Shown in pieces: positions 35,919-45,722 of a stretch of 64,000 bases of DNA. This stretch comes from JBCFBK01 sp038562555 (GTDB lineage: Bacteria > Bacteroidota > Bacteroidia > Bacteroidales > Prolixibacteraceae). Location of the stretch: positions 1 to 64,000 of the forward strand of contig JBCFBK010000030.1 of assembly GCA_038562555.1 (NCBI GenBank), read 5' to 3'. Each line of letters opens with the position of its first letter. Within the stretch, counting starts at the first letter, position 1. The position numbers were made by a program, and so were the translations under genes. A model generated the notes under the pieces. That model saw only the letters and a program-made list of their open reading frames with translations, did not search any database and was not told the origin of the DNA.

Positions 35919-38900
35919 TTATTTTTCTTTCAAAATGAATAACAGTCCTTCTTTACTCTTCACAGGAATAGCTTCGTTCACTGACCAGACATGCTTTGCC
36001 TGGAAGTTCTCAACCTCAGGGGCCTCGAGGATGGCTTTCGCGGGATCCATTCCCAATGCCGTCCAGTTAAATGTCAGTTTCACCTGCCGGTCTGCCGGAT
36101 CGAAGTTCCCCAAAGCGATGAGTATGCTGTCTTTCTTCATGAATGCAGTGGCCTTTACATTCGAATGGTTCGTCTGAACGGGACAATCGTCTGACCAATA
36201 GCCTTCCATTTTTGCATCAGCAATACCAAATCTGTTCCATAACGCCCATACCGGAGCCGGAGAAAATGCGCCGTAGGAATGCCGGGCGGTTGCGCCATAT
36301 ACCATCCCAAGAAAACGATTACCCCCGTCCTGCAGCATCTCGCTCATCATCCCGAACGGGATCCCGGAAAAAGTGACGAACCATTCGTCGGGCATCATCT
36401 GGTTATATTTAAAACTCTCGCCAAACCACAACCGGTCAACATACGGGAAAAAGCCGGTGTACTGATTTGCCGGACCAATGGAATATCCGGTGTTGGAATG
36501 CAGATCAATGAGCGAGCCGGGTCTGTAAGCCGCCATGATCTTGCGCACACGTTTCATTACCGGACGGTCGAACGACACGTCGTCCATATAGATCCCGTCA
36601 ATCTGATAATTTTCAAACATCCACCTCAAGCCTTCCAGATAGTAATTGATCCACCTGGAGAAACCATTCAGCACTAGGGCTGCATCTGCATTTTGCCCGG
36701 GCAATTCGGTATACCAGGCCGGCTTGTAATCATCGATCAGATGCTCGCAATGCCAGGGAAGACCATAACCCACACCCGAAACAAAGATCTCATGATTCAG
36801 ACTTTTCAGGGCAAAGATTTCCGTGGTATAATCGGATAATTCACGGATGGTGTAATATAACTTTACTTTTCTGTTATTTGCATGTTGCTCCTGAATATAA
36901 CTGATCAGTGAATCTCTCACGATAAACGGATAATTGATCACCGGATTCAGGCTTTGGGAATGATGAATATTGGCAATGTTGGCACCTTCACCGGCTGCTT
37001 TGGCAAACCCTCCCGGATCAGCATGATAATACCGTTGAGAAAAATGGCCGCGGGTGTCGACCGGTTTTACCGGTGTGATCAGAAAGGCAAATTCAAAATC
37101 AGCAGCAGTGGGAGACAAGATTCTCTTTCCTGTTGAAACCTCAACAACTGCTCTCTCCTTTGATCCTCCTTTTACGTTTATTCTGCCTTCACCTTCATTT
37201 GCCCATGATGCCGGAGGAGCCGGTTTATAATCATTCAGTAACGGACCATGGTAAGCCCCTCCTCTCAGTTCCACGTGTATGCCTGCCAGGTCACCGCCTA
37301 TCCAGTAGCTGTCCCACGGTCCTTTCCAGTCCCAGGTATAATTTTCCGGACGTAAACCTCCCTTGTAGCCTGCCCCCATAAAATATTTTGATGCCTCAGG
37401 AGTTAACCGGCTTACCAGTTTGATATCCCGGACAGCAACCGTTTTCTCCGAATGAACCCTGATGCTGTAATGAATATAACCATCATATTCCATGTAGGCA
37501 TCACAATCAAATCGGATTCCCTCCCCGGAAATTCCTTCCGAATGCCAGCTGACCAGTCCGTCTGCATCCTGCCGGATCGTCCTGTTCGGTGAAGTCAATC
37601 TGACCTGCCCTTTATCGGTCACCAAAATAAATTCAACAGGTTGTGCAAAAATTTCTTTCCCGTTTATCTTTACAGAACGGATTAACCCGTTCTGGCCCAC
37701 TAGGACTTCCTTGCCTGTAGCAATGATCACGGAATCGTTCAGTTGCATTTTCTGATAAGGCGCAACCGGCAAACTGTCGATTCCAAGGGTCGAGTTCAGC
37801 CATCTCAGGCGACTATGCCGCCACAGATCGCCGTCGCCTTTGTCGCCAAGTTTTTCTCCCCCCACACGGACCTTCACCTTCACGCTTGCAGGAGGACAGT
37901 TTTTGGGAGCAAGGGTGATCTCGCCTTCATATTGTCCCGGCTTGGCATTTTCCGGGATTTGCATCCCGAACCACAGCGCCTGAACTTTTCCCCGGGGAAC
38001 GTTGACATCAAAAATAACTGGTTTCCCGTCCCAGTTCGTCCCTTCCATATTAAAACAGGTCACCTCTTTTTTACCGATCGTTACCTTTCCGGATTCATGG
38101 ATAAAGTCGCTGCACGACCAGGAGATATTCTGCAGATCTTTGTTAACGGCCCATATTCCCGTTTGCCAGGTATAATATTCATTCGGTCGGGCCTCTCCTT
38201 CAAATTCGGATGAAGGGCCTTTTTCAACCCACCTGACCGGAATCGTGTTCAACCGGATGGGGAATGCCCTGTCTTCGGGGAAAGTCAAAAAATCAGCCGG
38301 CGCTTTCGCCTTCATATTTTCGATTTCCTTCTGAGTGGCAATAAGCCCCATGGGTGTAAAAAAGTCAAACCGCGAGCGGCTCTCAAAGCGGCGTACCGTT
38401 GCCGAAGGGATCGGATCAGGATCACTTTTCACGCTGTCGGTCCAACTCTGCCGGGCTTCATATTCAGGAGGAAGGTAATCGTTCCAGGGTTTCCCGTAAC
38501 GGGCATCATCCCAGCCCTTCCGAAACTTGTAAGGCAAATAGTAAACGTAATAATCGCCCGGTACTGTTTTGGGCTGAAAAACGATGGTGCCTGATTCCGG
38601 GGAAAAATCAAGGACAGCGACATTGCCGATTTCGCTTCCGGTTACAGCGTCGGTAACAATGATCTTTTTTGTTTCAGGACGCAAATCCGGACGTCGCCAC
38701 GGCAAGACGACCTTTACGGCGTTCCGGTATACCTGCTCCACGTGGACAACAGCCCTGTGATTTCCCCGCATATCCACGTTCCATGCTGAATCAGCCACTG
38801 AAAACGGGATACCGTCGGGCGCAAACGATACATACTGACTTTCACTGTCATTATGCGAGGGATCTGAGATACAGCTTTGCAATAAAAAGAACAGGCAAAT

Positions 38901-38921
38901 CAAAGGAATATATGGTTTCAT
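35919..38921 (-). CDS. DUF6067 (GH123-like) lipoprotein, first copy
   Basis: A 1000-residue predicted lipoprotein (LLQSCISD, Cys17). It has N-terminal sandwich domains (WRRPDLRPETKK, YYVYYLPYKFRKGW), a middle domain with LRGGAYHGPLLNDYKP, and a TIM-barrel-like part with NIHHSQSLNPVINYPF and IDGIYMDDVSFDRPVMKR. These features fit DUF6067 proteins, which are related to the GH123 beta-N-acetylgalactosaminidase family; the two acidic residues in YMDD are candidates for the active site. No biochemical activity of this branch is known to me. It overlaps the DUF5107 gene by 4 bases, so the two are coupled. Confidence 0.75.
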   Translation of the reverse strand: MKPYIPLICLFFLLQSCISDPSHNDSESQYVSFAPDGIPFSVADSAWNVDMRGNHRAVVHVEQVYRNAVKVVLPWRRPDLRPETKKIIVTDAVTGSEIGNVAVLDFSPESGTIVFQPKTVPGDYYVYYLPYKFRKGWDDARYGKPWNDYLPPEYEARQSWTDSVKSDPDPIPSATVRRFESRSRFDFFTPMGLIATQKEIENMKAKAPADFLTFPEDRAFPIRLNTIPVRWVEKGPSSEFEGEARPNEYYTWQTGIWAVNKDLQNISWSCSDFIHESGKVTIGKKEVTCFNMEGTNWDGKPVIFDVNVPRGKVQALWFGMQIPENAKPGQYEGEITLAPKNCPPASVKVKVRVGGEKLGDKGDGDLWRHSRLRWLNSTLGIDSLPVAPYQKMQLNDSVIIATGKEVLVGQNGLIRSVKINGKEIFAQPVEFILVTDKGQVRLTSPNRTIRQDADGLVSWHSEGISGEGIRFDCDAYMEYDGYIHYSIRVHSEKTVAVRDIKLVSRLTPEASKYFMGAGYKGGLRPENYTWDWKGPWDSYWIGGDLAGIHVELRGGAYHGPLLNDYKPAPPASWANEGEGRINVKGGSKERAVVEVSTGKRILSPTAADFEFAFLITPVKPVDTRGHFSQRYYHADPGGFAKAAGEGANIANIHHSQSLNPVINYPFIVRDSLISYIQEQHANNRKVKLYYTIRELSDYTTEIFALKSLNHEIFVSGVGYGLPWHCEHLIDDYKPAWYTELPGQNADAALVLNGFSRWINYYLEGLRWMFENYQIDGIYMDDVSFDRPVMKRVRKIMAAYRPGSLIDLHSNTGYSIGPANQYTGFFPYVDRLWFGESFKYNQMMPDEWFVTFSGIPFGMMSEMLQDGGNRFLGMVYGATARHSYGAFSPAPVWALWNRFGIADAKMEGYWSDDCPVQTNHSNVKATAFMKKDSILIALGNFDPADRQVKLTFNWTALGMDPAKAILEAPEVENFQAKHVWSVNEAIPVKSKEGLLFILKEK

Positions 38922-41900
38922 AGTTCGTTGGTTGTTAATTGAATGAGTTCTTTGACCAGTTCAAATTCCGGGTCGGCATACTGAGGATCCCAGGGCGTTC
39001 CGCCCGGACGGATATTGATCAGCTTTTCCGCCTGAGCAGCATCATCAAACCGATGGCCAATCATTAAACCGAACCAATCCAGCAGCGGACTGTCCGGTAC
39101 CGCGTTTTCCCACAGGTCCTTGTATGCGGCAAATTCATCGCTTCTTCCCAAATGACGCAACGCCATCAGGGTCAAACAGTCGGAGGCGTTGAACCCTGGC
39201 TGCTGGCCTTTTACTGCATCGGCCACGCGTTGAAACAATTCCCCGGCCTTCTTTTTATCTCCCTTCTTCTCCCGGCAAAAAGCTTCCAGGAAATCTTCGA
39301 TCCGCTCGTCGGCATCATAAGGCTTTCCTGCACCCAGGTTCTCGGGCCACAGGCGGGCCAGTTCGGCGAGTCTGACCGCATCATTATATTTTCTTTTTTC
39401 ACAGGAACGGATACCCTCCATGATACAGGCCTGACGATAGGTTGTCCTTCCAAACCGTGCTCCTTCGCTGGGAAGAATGACTGTTTTTGCCAGCATTTCC
39501 CTGGCCCGGGCATATTCTCCGACAGCCATCAGACATTTGGCATAGTCATATTTCAGCGTATTGTTCGAAGGGAACCTGGCGACCGACGCTTGGACAAGCG
39601 TAAGCGCCTCTGCAGACCTGTTGCACGAAAGATAATAGCTGATGAGCCGTTCGGCAATCCGCCAGTCATTTTCCGCCAGCGCTTTTGCGCTCAGGAGATC
39701 CTCCTCCGCGTTATAACCGGGCTCACCGCTCAATGCCGATGATCTGGCCAGATAGAAATAAGGGTAGTCCGGCGAGCTGCCGCACTTCCGGAAAAGTTCC
39801 CGGGCGGCCTCCGCGTTGCCCAGGCTCTGGTTAAGAAGGGCGCTGTAGTAGTTGAGGGCCCAATGATCTGACCGAGTCATCGCCCACTCCAGTAAGGTCT
39901 TGTCTTCTGTCCGGAATGGAAAAACAAAATCAGGCGACAACTGAAGCGCTTTGTCCAGGTATTCTGCAGCGCGGGACCCGTCACCTGCCAGAGAACTCAG
40001 ATAAGCCTGACGGAGCCTCACAAGAGGATGAGGATCTGCCATTTCCAAAACCCGGAGAGCCTCGTCCACACATCCGATGTCTTCGTACCAGCCGGCCATT
40101 TCCAGGTAGGTTTCGTGCCGAAGCTCGCTTTTGATCTGATCCTGGAATTTCTTTTCCGCGCTCTTGTCGTTCTGCAAAAGCATGGCCTCGAAGTTAACAA
40201 CAGGATTTAACAGCACAGACTCCCTGATCTTGTTGACAGATCGCTGAGCCAGTTGGATATTTCCTTCTTTCCTGTAAATGACAGCCATTAATTTCCCTGC
40301 TTCAATATCGGTACTGTTTGTTTGAAGCACCTTTTGTGCGTAAAACTCCGCAGTGCTGAGATCGTGCTGAAGCAAAAAGAGCCTTGACAGCTCGATCCAT
40401 GCCGCGTTTCTGCAGGCAGGCGACAATGAAGCCACCGCAAATCCGTCTTTTGCACTCAGGTAATTTCCGGTTTCCCGGTTGATCAGTCCGTAGATAAAAT
40501 TGGCTTCCGGGTCATAGGCGTTTACCGACAAGGATTTCCGGGCATACCCGAGGGCCGCCTTCAAATCACCTTTCCGGTATGACAAAACAGCCAATTCATT
40601 CAAAGCAGGCACGTAGTACGGTTCTTTTTCAATACATTTCAAAAAGCGCTCCTCTGCAGGATCGTACTTCCGCTGCCAGGTCCAGTTCAGCCCGCTGAGA
40701 TACAGACCGTAAGCCGATTCCCAGTCAAACTTTACGGGGGATTCGAGCGGACGTTTGGAATCATTGTCCTCCGGCCGTTCAGAATAGACCATTTTCTGAT
40801 CCCCCAGGATAATCTTTAACGGGCCTGACAGACTTCCCCGCAGTTGTTCCGACCAGGTTTCAAGGACATTCAATCTGATCGCTTTTCCGTAAACCAGACT
40901 ATCGCCGCAACAAATCGTGATCTTGTCATTGATTTCCTGCAGGGGACAAAACCGGATTTCCGTATTCTGCCCGGTCCTGATCACATTCAGCACGCCCCAC
41001 GGGTTTGCTTTGACCACACCGCCGGTATTGCGCACGGGGAACCAGTATTCTTTAAATACATCTGTGGCATAAGGATCGAAACCGTGATGCTTGAACGGTG
41101 TCGCGGTACTGGCAGGGACAGCCTGATTGAACAACCTTCCTGACTGAAGTTCCACATACTGCCCGTCGGTATCGGTCAGCAGACCTTCCCAAATCGCTCC
41201 GGCCCGTGACTGGTCCCACAGAAAAATCTTCATTCCCAGCTTTTCTCCGTAAGGGGCATAATGCCCCGATCCAAATTGAAGGTCATGCCAGTAAGCGGCA
41301 TAAAAATCGCCGGCATTCCCCACGATATGATAGGACTTTGCATCACCGAACTTATTTTCACGATACCTGGACAGCACCCTTCCCTGCTCATCGACAGGCC
41401 ATTGATGGACCTGCCCGTCGTGTCCGATCCAGGAGTTGCCCGGGAAACAGAATTCAAGATCCTCACGGGCCTGGTAGGCGCTGTTCATCCATTGGTAATA
41501 GGGTTGCACCAGCGGGTTGGGATTATGCCAGGTAGTCGTGGTCGTAAAAAAAGCCTTGTCTTTCTGCAGATTGACTTCCGTTTCCCAACGTGTCCGGGTT
41601 AAAAGGTCCGTGGCGCTTAAATAGCAACTCACACTTCCGTCATCTTTGGTCAGGAAGCAGTAATCGACAGGTGAAGAAGTGGTAGGAGCATGCCCGATAA
41701 TACCGAAGTTCATCTCGATACCCCCCGAAGTCCACGGACCACGCATGGCAATATCCCTGAATTTGACCACTGAATTGCTGTAAATAAATTCATTTCCCGT
41801 TGACTTTTCAATGGCTCCCCATATTTTACCTCCGATTTGAGGAAAAACCGACACCTTGATATACTTATTTTCAAGTTCAATGACCTTCCATGGCTGGTCA

Positions 41901-42094
41901 ACGCCTTGTTGAGAAAACTCGTCGAACCTGAAATACGGATAAAAATAGCTGTCCGGTTGGGGAATGGGATCCGGATCAGTATACGGATACGTTTTGATCT
42001 GTTTTTCAAATTCGTTTATCATAGAACCCGGCTGCGCGTATGCAAGCAGCGCCGGGAAACTGAAAAATGCAAGTAAAACTGCCGTTTTCTTCAT
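38918..42094 (-). CDS. DUF5107 domain protein with TPR repeats
   Basis: A 1058-residue exported protein (signal peptide ending AYAQ). The first ~420 residues form a DUF5107 domain with a mutarotase-like sandwich pattern: VFPQIGGKIWGAIEKSTGNEF, RGPWTSGGIEMNFGIIGH, TTTTTWHNPNPLVQPYYQWM. From ~480 on, at least eight helix pairs of TPR type follow (ALNELAVLSYRKGDLKAAL, AAWIELSRLFLLQHDLSTAE). Proteins of this plan are common beside unusual glycosidases in Bacteroidota, and the sandwich could bind or act on carbohydrate. It lies between the two DUF6067 genes and is coupled to the downstream one. Confidence 0.75.
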   Translation of the reverse strand: MKKTAVLLAFFSFPALLAYAQPGSMINEFEKQIKTYPYTDPDPIPQPDSYFYPYFRFDEFSQQGVDQPWKVIELENKYIKVSVFPQIGGKIWGAIEKSTGNEFIYSNSVVKFRDIAMRGPWTSGGIEMNFGIIGHAPTTSSPVDYCFLTKDDGSVSCYLSATDLLTRTRWETEVNLQKDKAFFTTTTTWHNPNPLVQPYYQWMNSAYQAREDLEFCFPGNSWIGHDGQVHQWPVDEQGRVLSRYRENKFGDAKSYHIVGNAGDFYAAYWHDLQFGSGHYAPYGEKLGMKIFLWDQSRAGAIWEGLLTDTDGQYVELQSGRLFNQAVPASTATPFKHHGFDPYATDVFKEYWFPVRNTGGVVKANPWGVLNVIRTGQNTEIRFCPLQEINDKITICCGDSLVYGKAIRLNVLETWSEQLRGSLSGPLKIILGDQKMVYSERPEDNDSKRPLESPVKFDWESAYGLYLSGLNWTWQRKYDPAEERFLKCIEKEPYYVPALNELAVLSYRKGDLKAALGYARKSLSVNAYDPEANFIYGLINRETGNYLSAKDGFAVASLSPACRNAAWIELSRLFLLQHDLSTAEFYAQKVLQTNSTDIEAGKLMAVIYRKEGNIQLAQRSVNKIRESVLLNPVVNFEAMLLQNDKSAEKKFQDQIKSELRHETYLEMAGWYEDIGCVDEALRVLEMADPHPLVRLRQAYLSSLAGDGSRAAEYLDKALQLSPDFVFPFRTEDKTLLEWAMTRSDHWALNYYSALLNQSLGNAEAARELFRKCGSSPDYPYFYLARSSALSGEPGYNAEEDLLSAKALAENDWRIAERLISYYLSCNRSAEALTLVQASVARFPSNNTLKYDYAKCLMAVGEYARAREMLAKTVILPSEGARFGRTTYRQACIMEGIRSCEKRKYNDAVRLAELARLWPENLGAGKPYDADERIEDFLEAFCREKKGDKKKAGELFQRVADAVKGQQPGFNASDCLTLMALRHLGRSDEFAAYKDLWENAVPDSPLLDWFGLMIGHRFDDAAQAEKLINIRPGGTPWDPQYADPEFELVKELIQLTTNEL

Positions 42095-42167
42095 ATGTTT
42101 GTTTTTAGTAGTCGCATGGGATTGACCAGGCGATGGGTATTCTTAAACAAAATCAATCCTTCCTGAT

Positions 42168-45128
42168 TTATTCCGTAACAGGCTTTTTGCTTCGCGGGCC
42201 GGATATCCAGATCAATTTCACTCCCTTCGCCTCAACCGCAACAGGATTATTGATCTGCAGAGATCCTTCCTCCTGATAACCTGCAATTTCAGGAATCCTG
42301 ACATGAACCTCTTTTTCTTTCAGTCCGAGCTTTTCCCAATCGATTTCCAGATTGACTTTAACGGGCTCACTCAGCCAGTTCCCGATGACCAGAAGCGCCG
42401 CGTCATCTTTCACGTACGAAGTTACAAACACATGGTTATTATTTGTTCTCACAGGAGCATGATTTTCCCAGTAGCCGATCATTTTTGACTTTGTAATGTC
42501 AAATTCCTTCCATAAATTCCACATGCCCCAATCTCCCCGCGGAACCATGGCATAAATCATCCCCCTTCCTTTGTTGATACTCCGGTGAAGCAACAACTCG
42601 TTAACCATCCCGAAAGGGACCCCGCTGACTTCAGAAAGCCAGAAATCTTCCGGCATCAGATCAAAGTTAAATCCTTCCCCGTACCAGGTCCTGTCAATAT
42701 AGGGGTAGATCTCAATGTACTGGTTCGCCGGTCCGCGCGTGAATGCATTATTGGAATGCACGTCGATCTGACATTCACCGGGTTTGATCTCTTCCATGAT
42801 CCGTCTCATCCGCTTTAATATCCGCCTGTCGTATGAGAAATCGTCGAGGTACAGCCCGTCAATGTCTATTTCTTTCAAAAGCCAAGCAAGTCCTTCGAGA
42901 TAATAGTTATACCACCTGGATTCTCCTGAATTCAGGATCGCTGCATCCACCACACCGTCTCCCAGGTGAGTATACCATTGCGGCTGATACCGGTTAACCA
43001 GATGCTCCTGCAGCCACTGGTATCCGCCTCCGTTCCCATCGGCCAGCACCTCTGTTCCGAGGCTGCGCAATGCCCAGATTTCCGTCAAATGATTGCTGAG
43101 TTCCCTGACCGTATAATAAATTTTGACCTTACAGCCTCTTGCATGCCATTGATCCGCAAGTCCCTTTAGTTTATCATTGGCAATAAAAGGATAATTGATA
43201 TAAGGATTAAATTCATTGGCATGATGGATATTCATCACGTTAGCGCCGCTGTTCACCGCATTGGCGTCCGGATTTGGGGTATGGACATACCGGTAATTAA
43301 ACTGATCGTTTGCATGGTATTCCCTGACAGGTGTGATGATAAGCGCAAACTCGAAGGTGACATGATCGCCGGGAGACATCGGCCTGTACCCACTGTACGC
43401 CGAGGCTGTGGTGACGCCGTTTTCCGTATCGATCCTGAAGCCACCGTTCACACCGTTAAACCACGCTTCAGGATGAGCAGGTTGATACAGGTTCAGCAAC
43501 GGACCATGGTAGGAGCCTCCGCGCAATTCGCACTGGATCCCTCCTTTCGTGTTCCCCAGCCAAAAGCTGTCTTCCTCTCTTATCCACCGTGATTTGTGGA
43601 ATTCGGGCGTAAAGCCTCCCATTCTTCCCATTCCGATCATATACGTGGCCATTTCTCTTTTATAGGGTAATTCGAGCCGGATATCCTGCAGATGGATCTT
43701 TTCCTTTGCGCTCACCTGGCAGGAATAGCTCATCCTTCCGTCGAACTCAATTTCTCCGTTACAGGTAAGCGTCAATGCTTCATTTTCTGAAACCGCTTGC
43801 CAGGCGACAATTCCATTTTTCTTTTTTGTATAACTGAATTTAATCGGTTTTAACGCCAGCAACCTGTTGTCCGATTCAAACGCAAATTTTACCGGCGCCG
43901 CCAGAATTTCATTTTCCCAGGCTGTTATACCTGACGGAAATCCGTAATCATTGAGAACAATATCCCGTCCCAACAGGGAAATCAGCTTATCCCGAACCTG
44001 GATGTTTGTATAAGGCCTGACCGGCTCATCGTTGATGCCAATTGTTGAATTCAACCACCGCAACCGGGAGTGTCTCCAGGGTTCCCCGTCTCCCCGGTCG
44101 GCCAGTAACCGGTCTTCAATGGTCAGTACAATTTTAATTTCTTTTGTTTTTACATTTTCGGCTGCAACAGATACGAATCCGGTATATTCTCCCGGCTCAA
44201 TGTTGGAAGGAACATCAATACCAATCCACATCGGCTGAACTTTTCCTTTAGCTACGTCAACTTTTACAACAAAAGGGTTACCATCTATATCAACACCATG
44301 CGTGTTAAAACAGGTAAATTGCGCCGGGGAGATTTTAGTTCCTTTTGCATTGGCCAATCCTGAAAAATGAATATTTACATTTTTCAGGGTAACTTTCGAT
44401 GCAAACACTCCCAGCTGAAACGCATAATATTCATTTCGCAAAGCCACGCCTTTGAACTCGGAAGAAGGGCCCTTTTGCAACCAGACAGCGGGCAGTGCAT
44501 CGGACATTCTGATAGGTCGGGACCGGTCTTCGGGAAATACCAGATAATCATTGTTCCACTTATCCAGGTATTCCGATACCTCTGCTTTTGTTGCAATCAC
44601 TTCCATCGGGTAGAAAGAATGAAATTCTGTTCTTGCCTGGATTTCTTCAACCTGACATTGTTGCAGGTGCGAAAGGTCCGGAGTCGATTGATCGTTGGTC
44701 AACCCGTTCCGTTGCAACCATCCTTCATCCGGGGCATCTTCTCCGGACCAATAAGACCCTGCATAGTAATTATTCAATACTGGTTCATACGGCAGATAAT
44801 AAAAGCAATATTTTCCGGGTTGTTTTACGGGACCAAAAACAATATCGCATTCCTCCCCGCTTACTTTTATCCGGTACAGATTTTTTACCTTTTCGCCGGT
44901 AGTTTCATTGAATATCATCAGATGTCTGGATTCCTGATCCGTATCGTGTCTTCGCCACAAATAATTCAGACGCACAGCATCAGCAGGTTTTTCAACGGTG
45001 ATGACAGTGCGGTGATTTCCATACTTTTCTTCCCACGGTTCATTCGGAACAGTGTATTTAATCTGGGAATACAAGCCAATATCGAGTGATAAAAGAATGA
45101 TAATTAATCCAACTATCCTGATTTTCAT
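42168..45128 (-). CDS. DUF6067 (GH123-like) exported protein, second copy
   Basis: A 986-residue paralogue of the other DUF6067 protein with the same order of domains, but with a plain signal peptide (ending GLYSQ) and no lipid-anchor cysteine, so it is probably periplasmic where the other is lipid-anchored. Shared motifs: WRHSRLRWLNSTIGI, LRGGSYHGPLLNLYQPA, NIHHANEFNPYINYPF and IDGLYLDDFSYDRRILKR. The matching architecture with different localisation suggests that the two act on the same or related linkages at different stages. The enzyme activity is not known. Confidence 0.75.
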   Translation of the reverse strand: MKIRIVGLIIILLSLDIGLYSQIKYTVPNEPWEEKYGNHRTVITVEKPADAVRLNYLWRRHDTDQESRHLMIFNETTGEKVKNLYRIKVSGEECDIVFGPVKQPGKYCFYYLPYEPVLNNYYAGSYWSGEDAPDEGWLQRNGLTNDQSTPDLSHLQQCQVEEIQARTEFHSFYPMEVIATKAEVSEYLDKWNNDYLVFPEDRSRPIRMSDALPAVWLQKGPSSEFKGVALRNEYYAFQLGVFASKVTLKNVNIHFSGLANAKGTKISPAQFTCFNTHGVDIDGNPFVVKVDVAKGKVQPMWIGIDVPSNIEPGEYTGFVSVAAENVKTKEIKIVLTIEDRLLADRGDGEPWRHSRLRWLNSTIGINDEPVRPYTNIQVRDKLISLLGRDIVLNDYGFPSGITAWENEILAAPVKFAFESDNRLLALKPIKFSYTKKKNGIVAWQAVSENEALTLTCNGEIEFDGRMSYSCQVSAKEKIHLQDIRLELPYKREMATYMIGMGRMGGFTPEFHKSRWIREEDSFWLGNTKGGIQCELRGGSYHGPLLNLYQPAHPEAWFNGVNGGFRIDTENGVTTASAYSGYRPMSPGDHVTFEFALIITPVREYHANDQFNYRYVHTPNPDANAVNSGANVMNIHHANEFNPYINYPFIANDKLKGLADQWHARGCKVKIYYTVRELSNHLTEIWALRSLGTEVLADGNGGGYQWLQEHLVNRYQPQWYTHLGDGVVDAAILNSGESRWYNYYLEGLAWLLKEIDIDGLYLDDFSYDRRILKRMRRIMEEIKPGECQIDVHSNNAFTRGPANQYIEIYPYIDRTWYGEGFNFDLMPEDFWLSEVSGVPFGMVNELLLHRSINKGRGMIYAMVPRGDWGMWNLWKEFDITKSKMIGYWENHAPVRTNNNHVFVTSYVKDDAALLVIGNWLSEPVKVNLEIDWEKLGLKEKEVHVRIPEIAGYQEEGSLQINNPVAVEAKGVKLIWISGPRSKKPVTE

Positions 45129-45221
45129 CTTCTGTTAATTTTGATTAGGTGGTTATAATACTATGGAGGCGCCAACGGTAAATCAGCACCTCCATAGTTC
45201 TCAGGAAAGTGAAGAGACAAA

Positions 45222-45689
45222 TCAGTCTTCTTCAAGCCTGGCTACATTGACTTCCCAAATTTTCGAATCAATTTCATTAGCTGCAGTGACCTTGTATTTT
45301 CTCGTTGTTGAGAAATCGCCAAGGACACCTAAAACCGGTGCCCCGTCAACGGGTTCAATTCTTGCTCCGGGTGAGATTACCGCATATCCGGCCATGTTTG
45401 AAATATCAGCGATCGTCTTGACATGAATATCAACACGGTTCTGGTCCTTGTTTACGTCAATGACCGCCTTAAGATCAGGTGTAAATTCCACCCGGTCTAC
45501 CGTATACTTAATTTCATTTCCATCGGCATCGCGAACAATCCTTTCTTCTTTAATCAGTACTCTCTTTTCAAAATTAAAATCGATAATATCGCATTCTTCA
45601 TTGCTTGCCAAATCGTCGAGGCCCATCCTGCAGGAACTTATAAACAATGAACCTAAAAGGAGCAGGATGATCATTTTATATGTTTTCAT
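45222..45689 (-). CDS. Small lipoprotein in the SusE position (DUF5018-like)
   Basis: A 155-residue lipoprotein (GSLFISSCRMG, Cys20) directly after susD. The mature part reads as a single Ig-like domain pair (FTPDLKAVIDVNKDQNRVDI, ISPGARIEPVDGAP, YKVTAANEIDSKIWEVNV), close to DUF5018-type domains. That closing pattern is common in surface glycan-binding proteins encoded behind susCD. I infer a role in holding glycan at the surface. It is short for a SusE/F protein. Confidence 0.6.
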   Translation of the reverse strand: MKTYKMIILLLLGSLFISSCRMGLDDLASNEECDIIDFNFEKRVLIKEERIVRDADGNEIKYTVDRVEFTPDLKAVIDVNKDQNRVDIHVKTIADISNMAGYAVISPGARIEPVDGAPVLGVLGDFSTTRKYKVTAANEIDSKIWEVNVARLEED

Positions 45690-45722
45690 TCTGTCAAAGA
45701 TTTAAGAGTTATTAGATTCTTT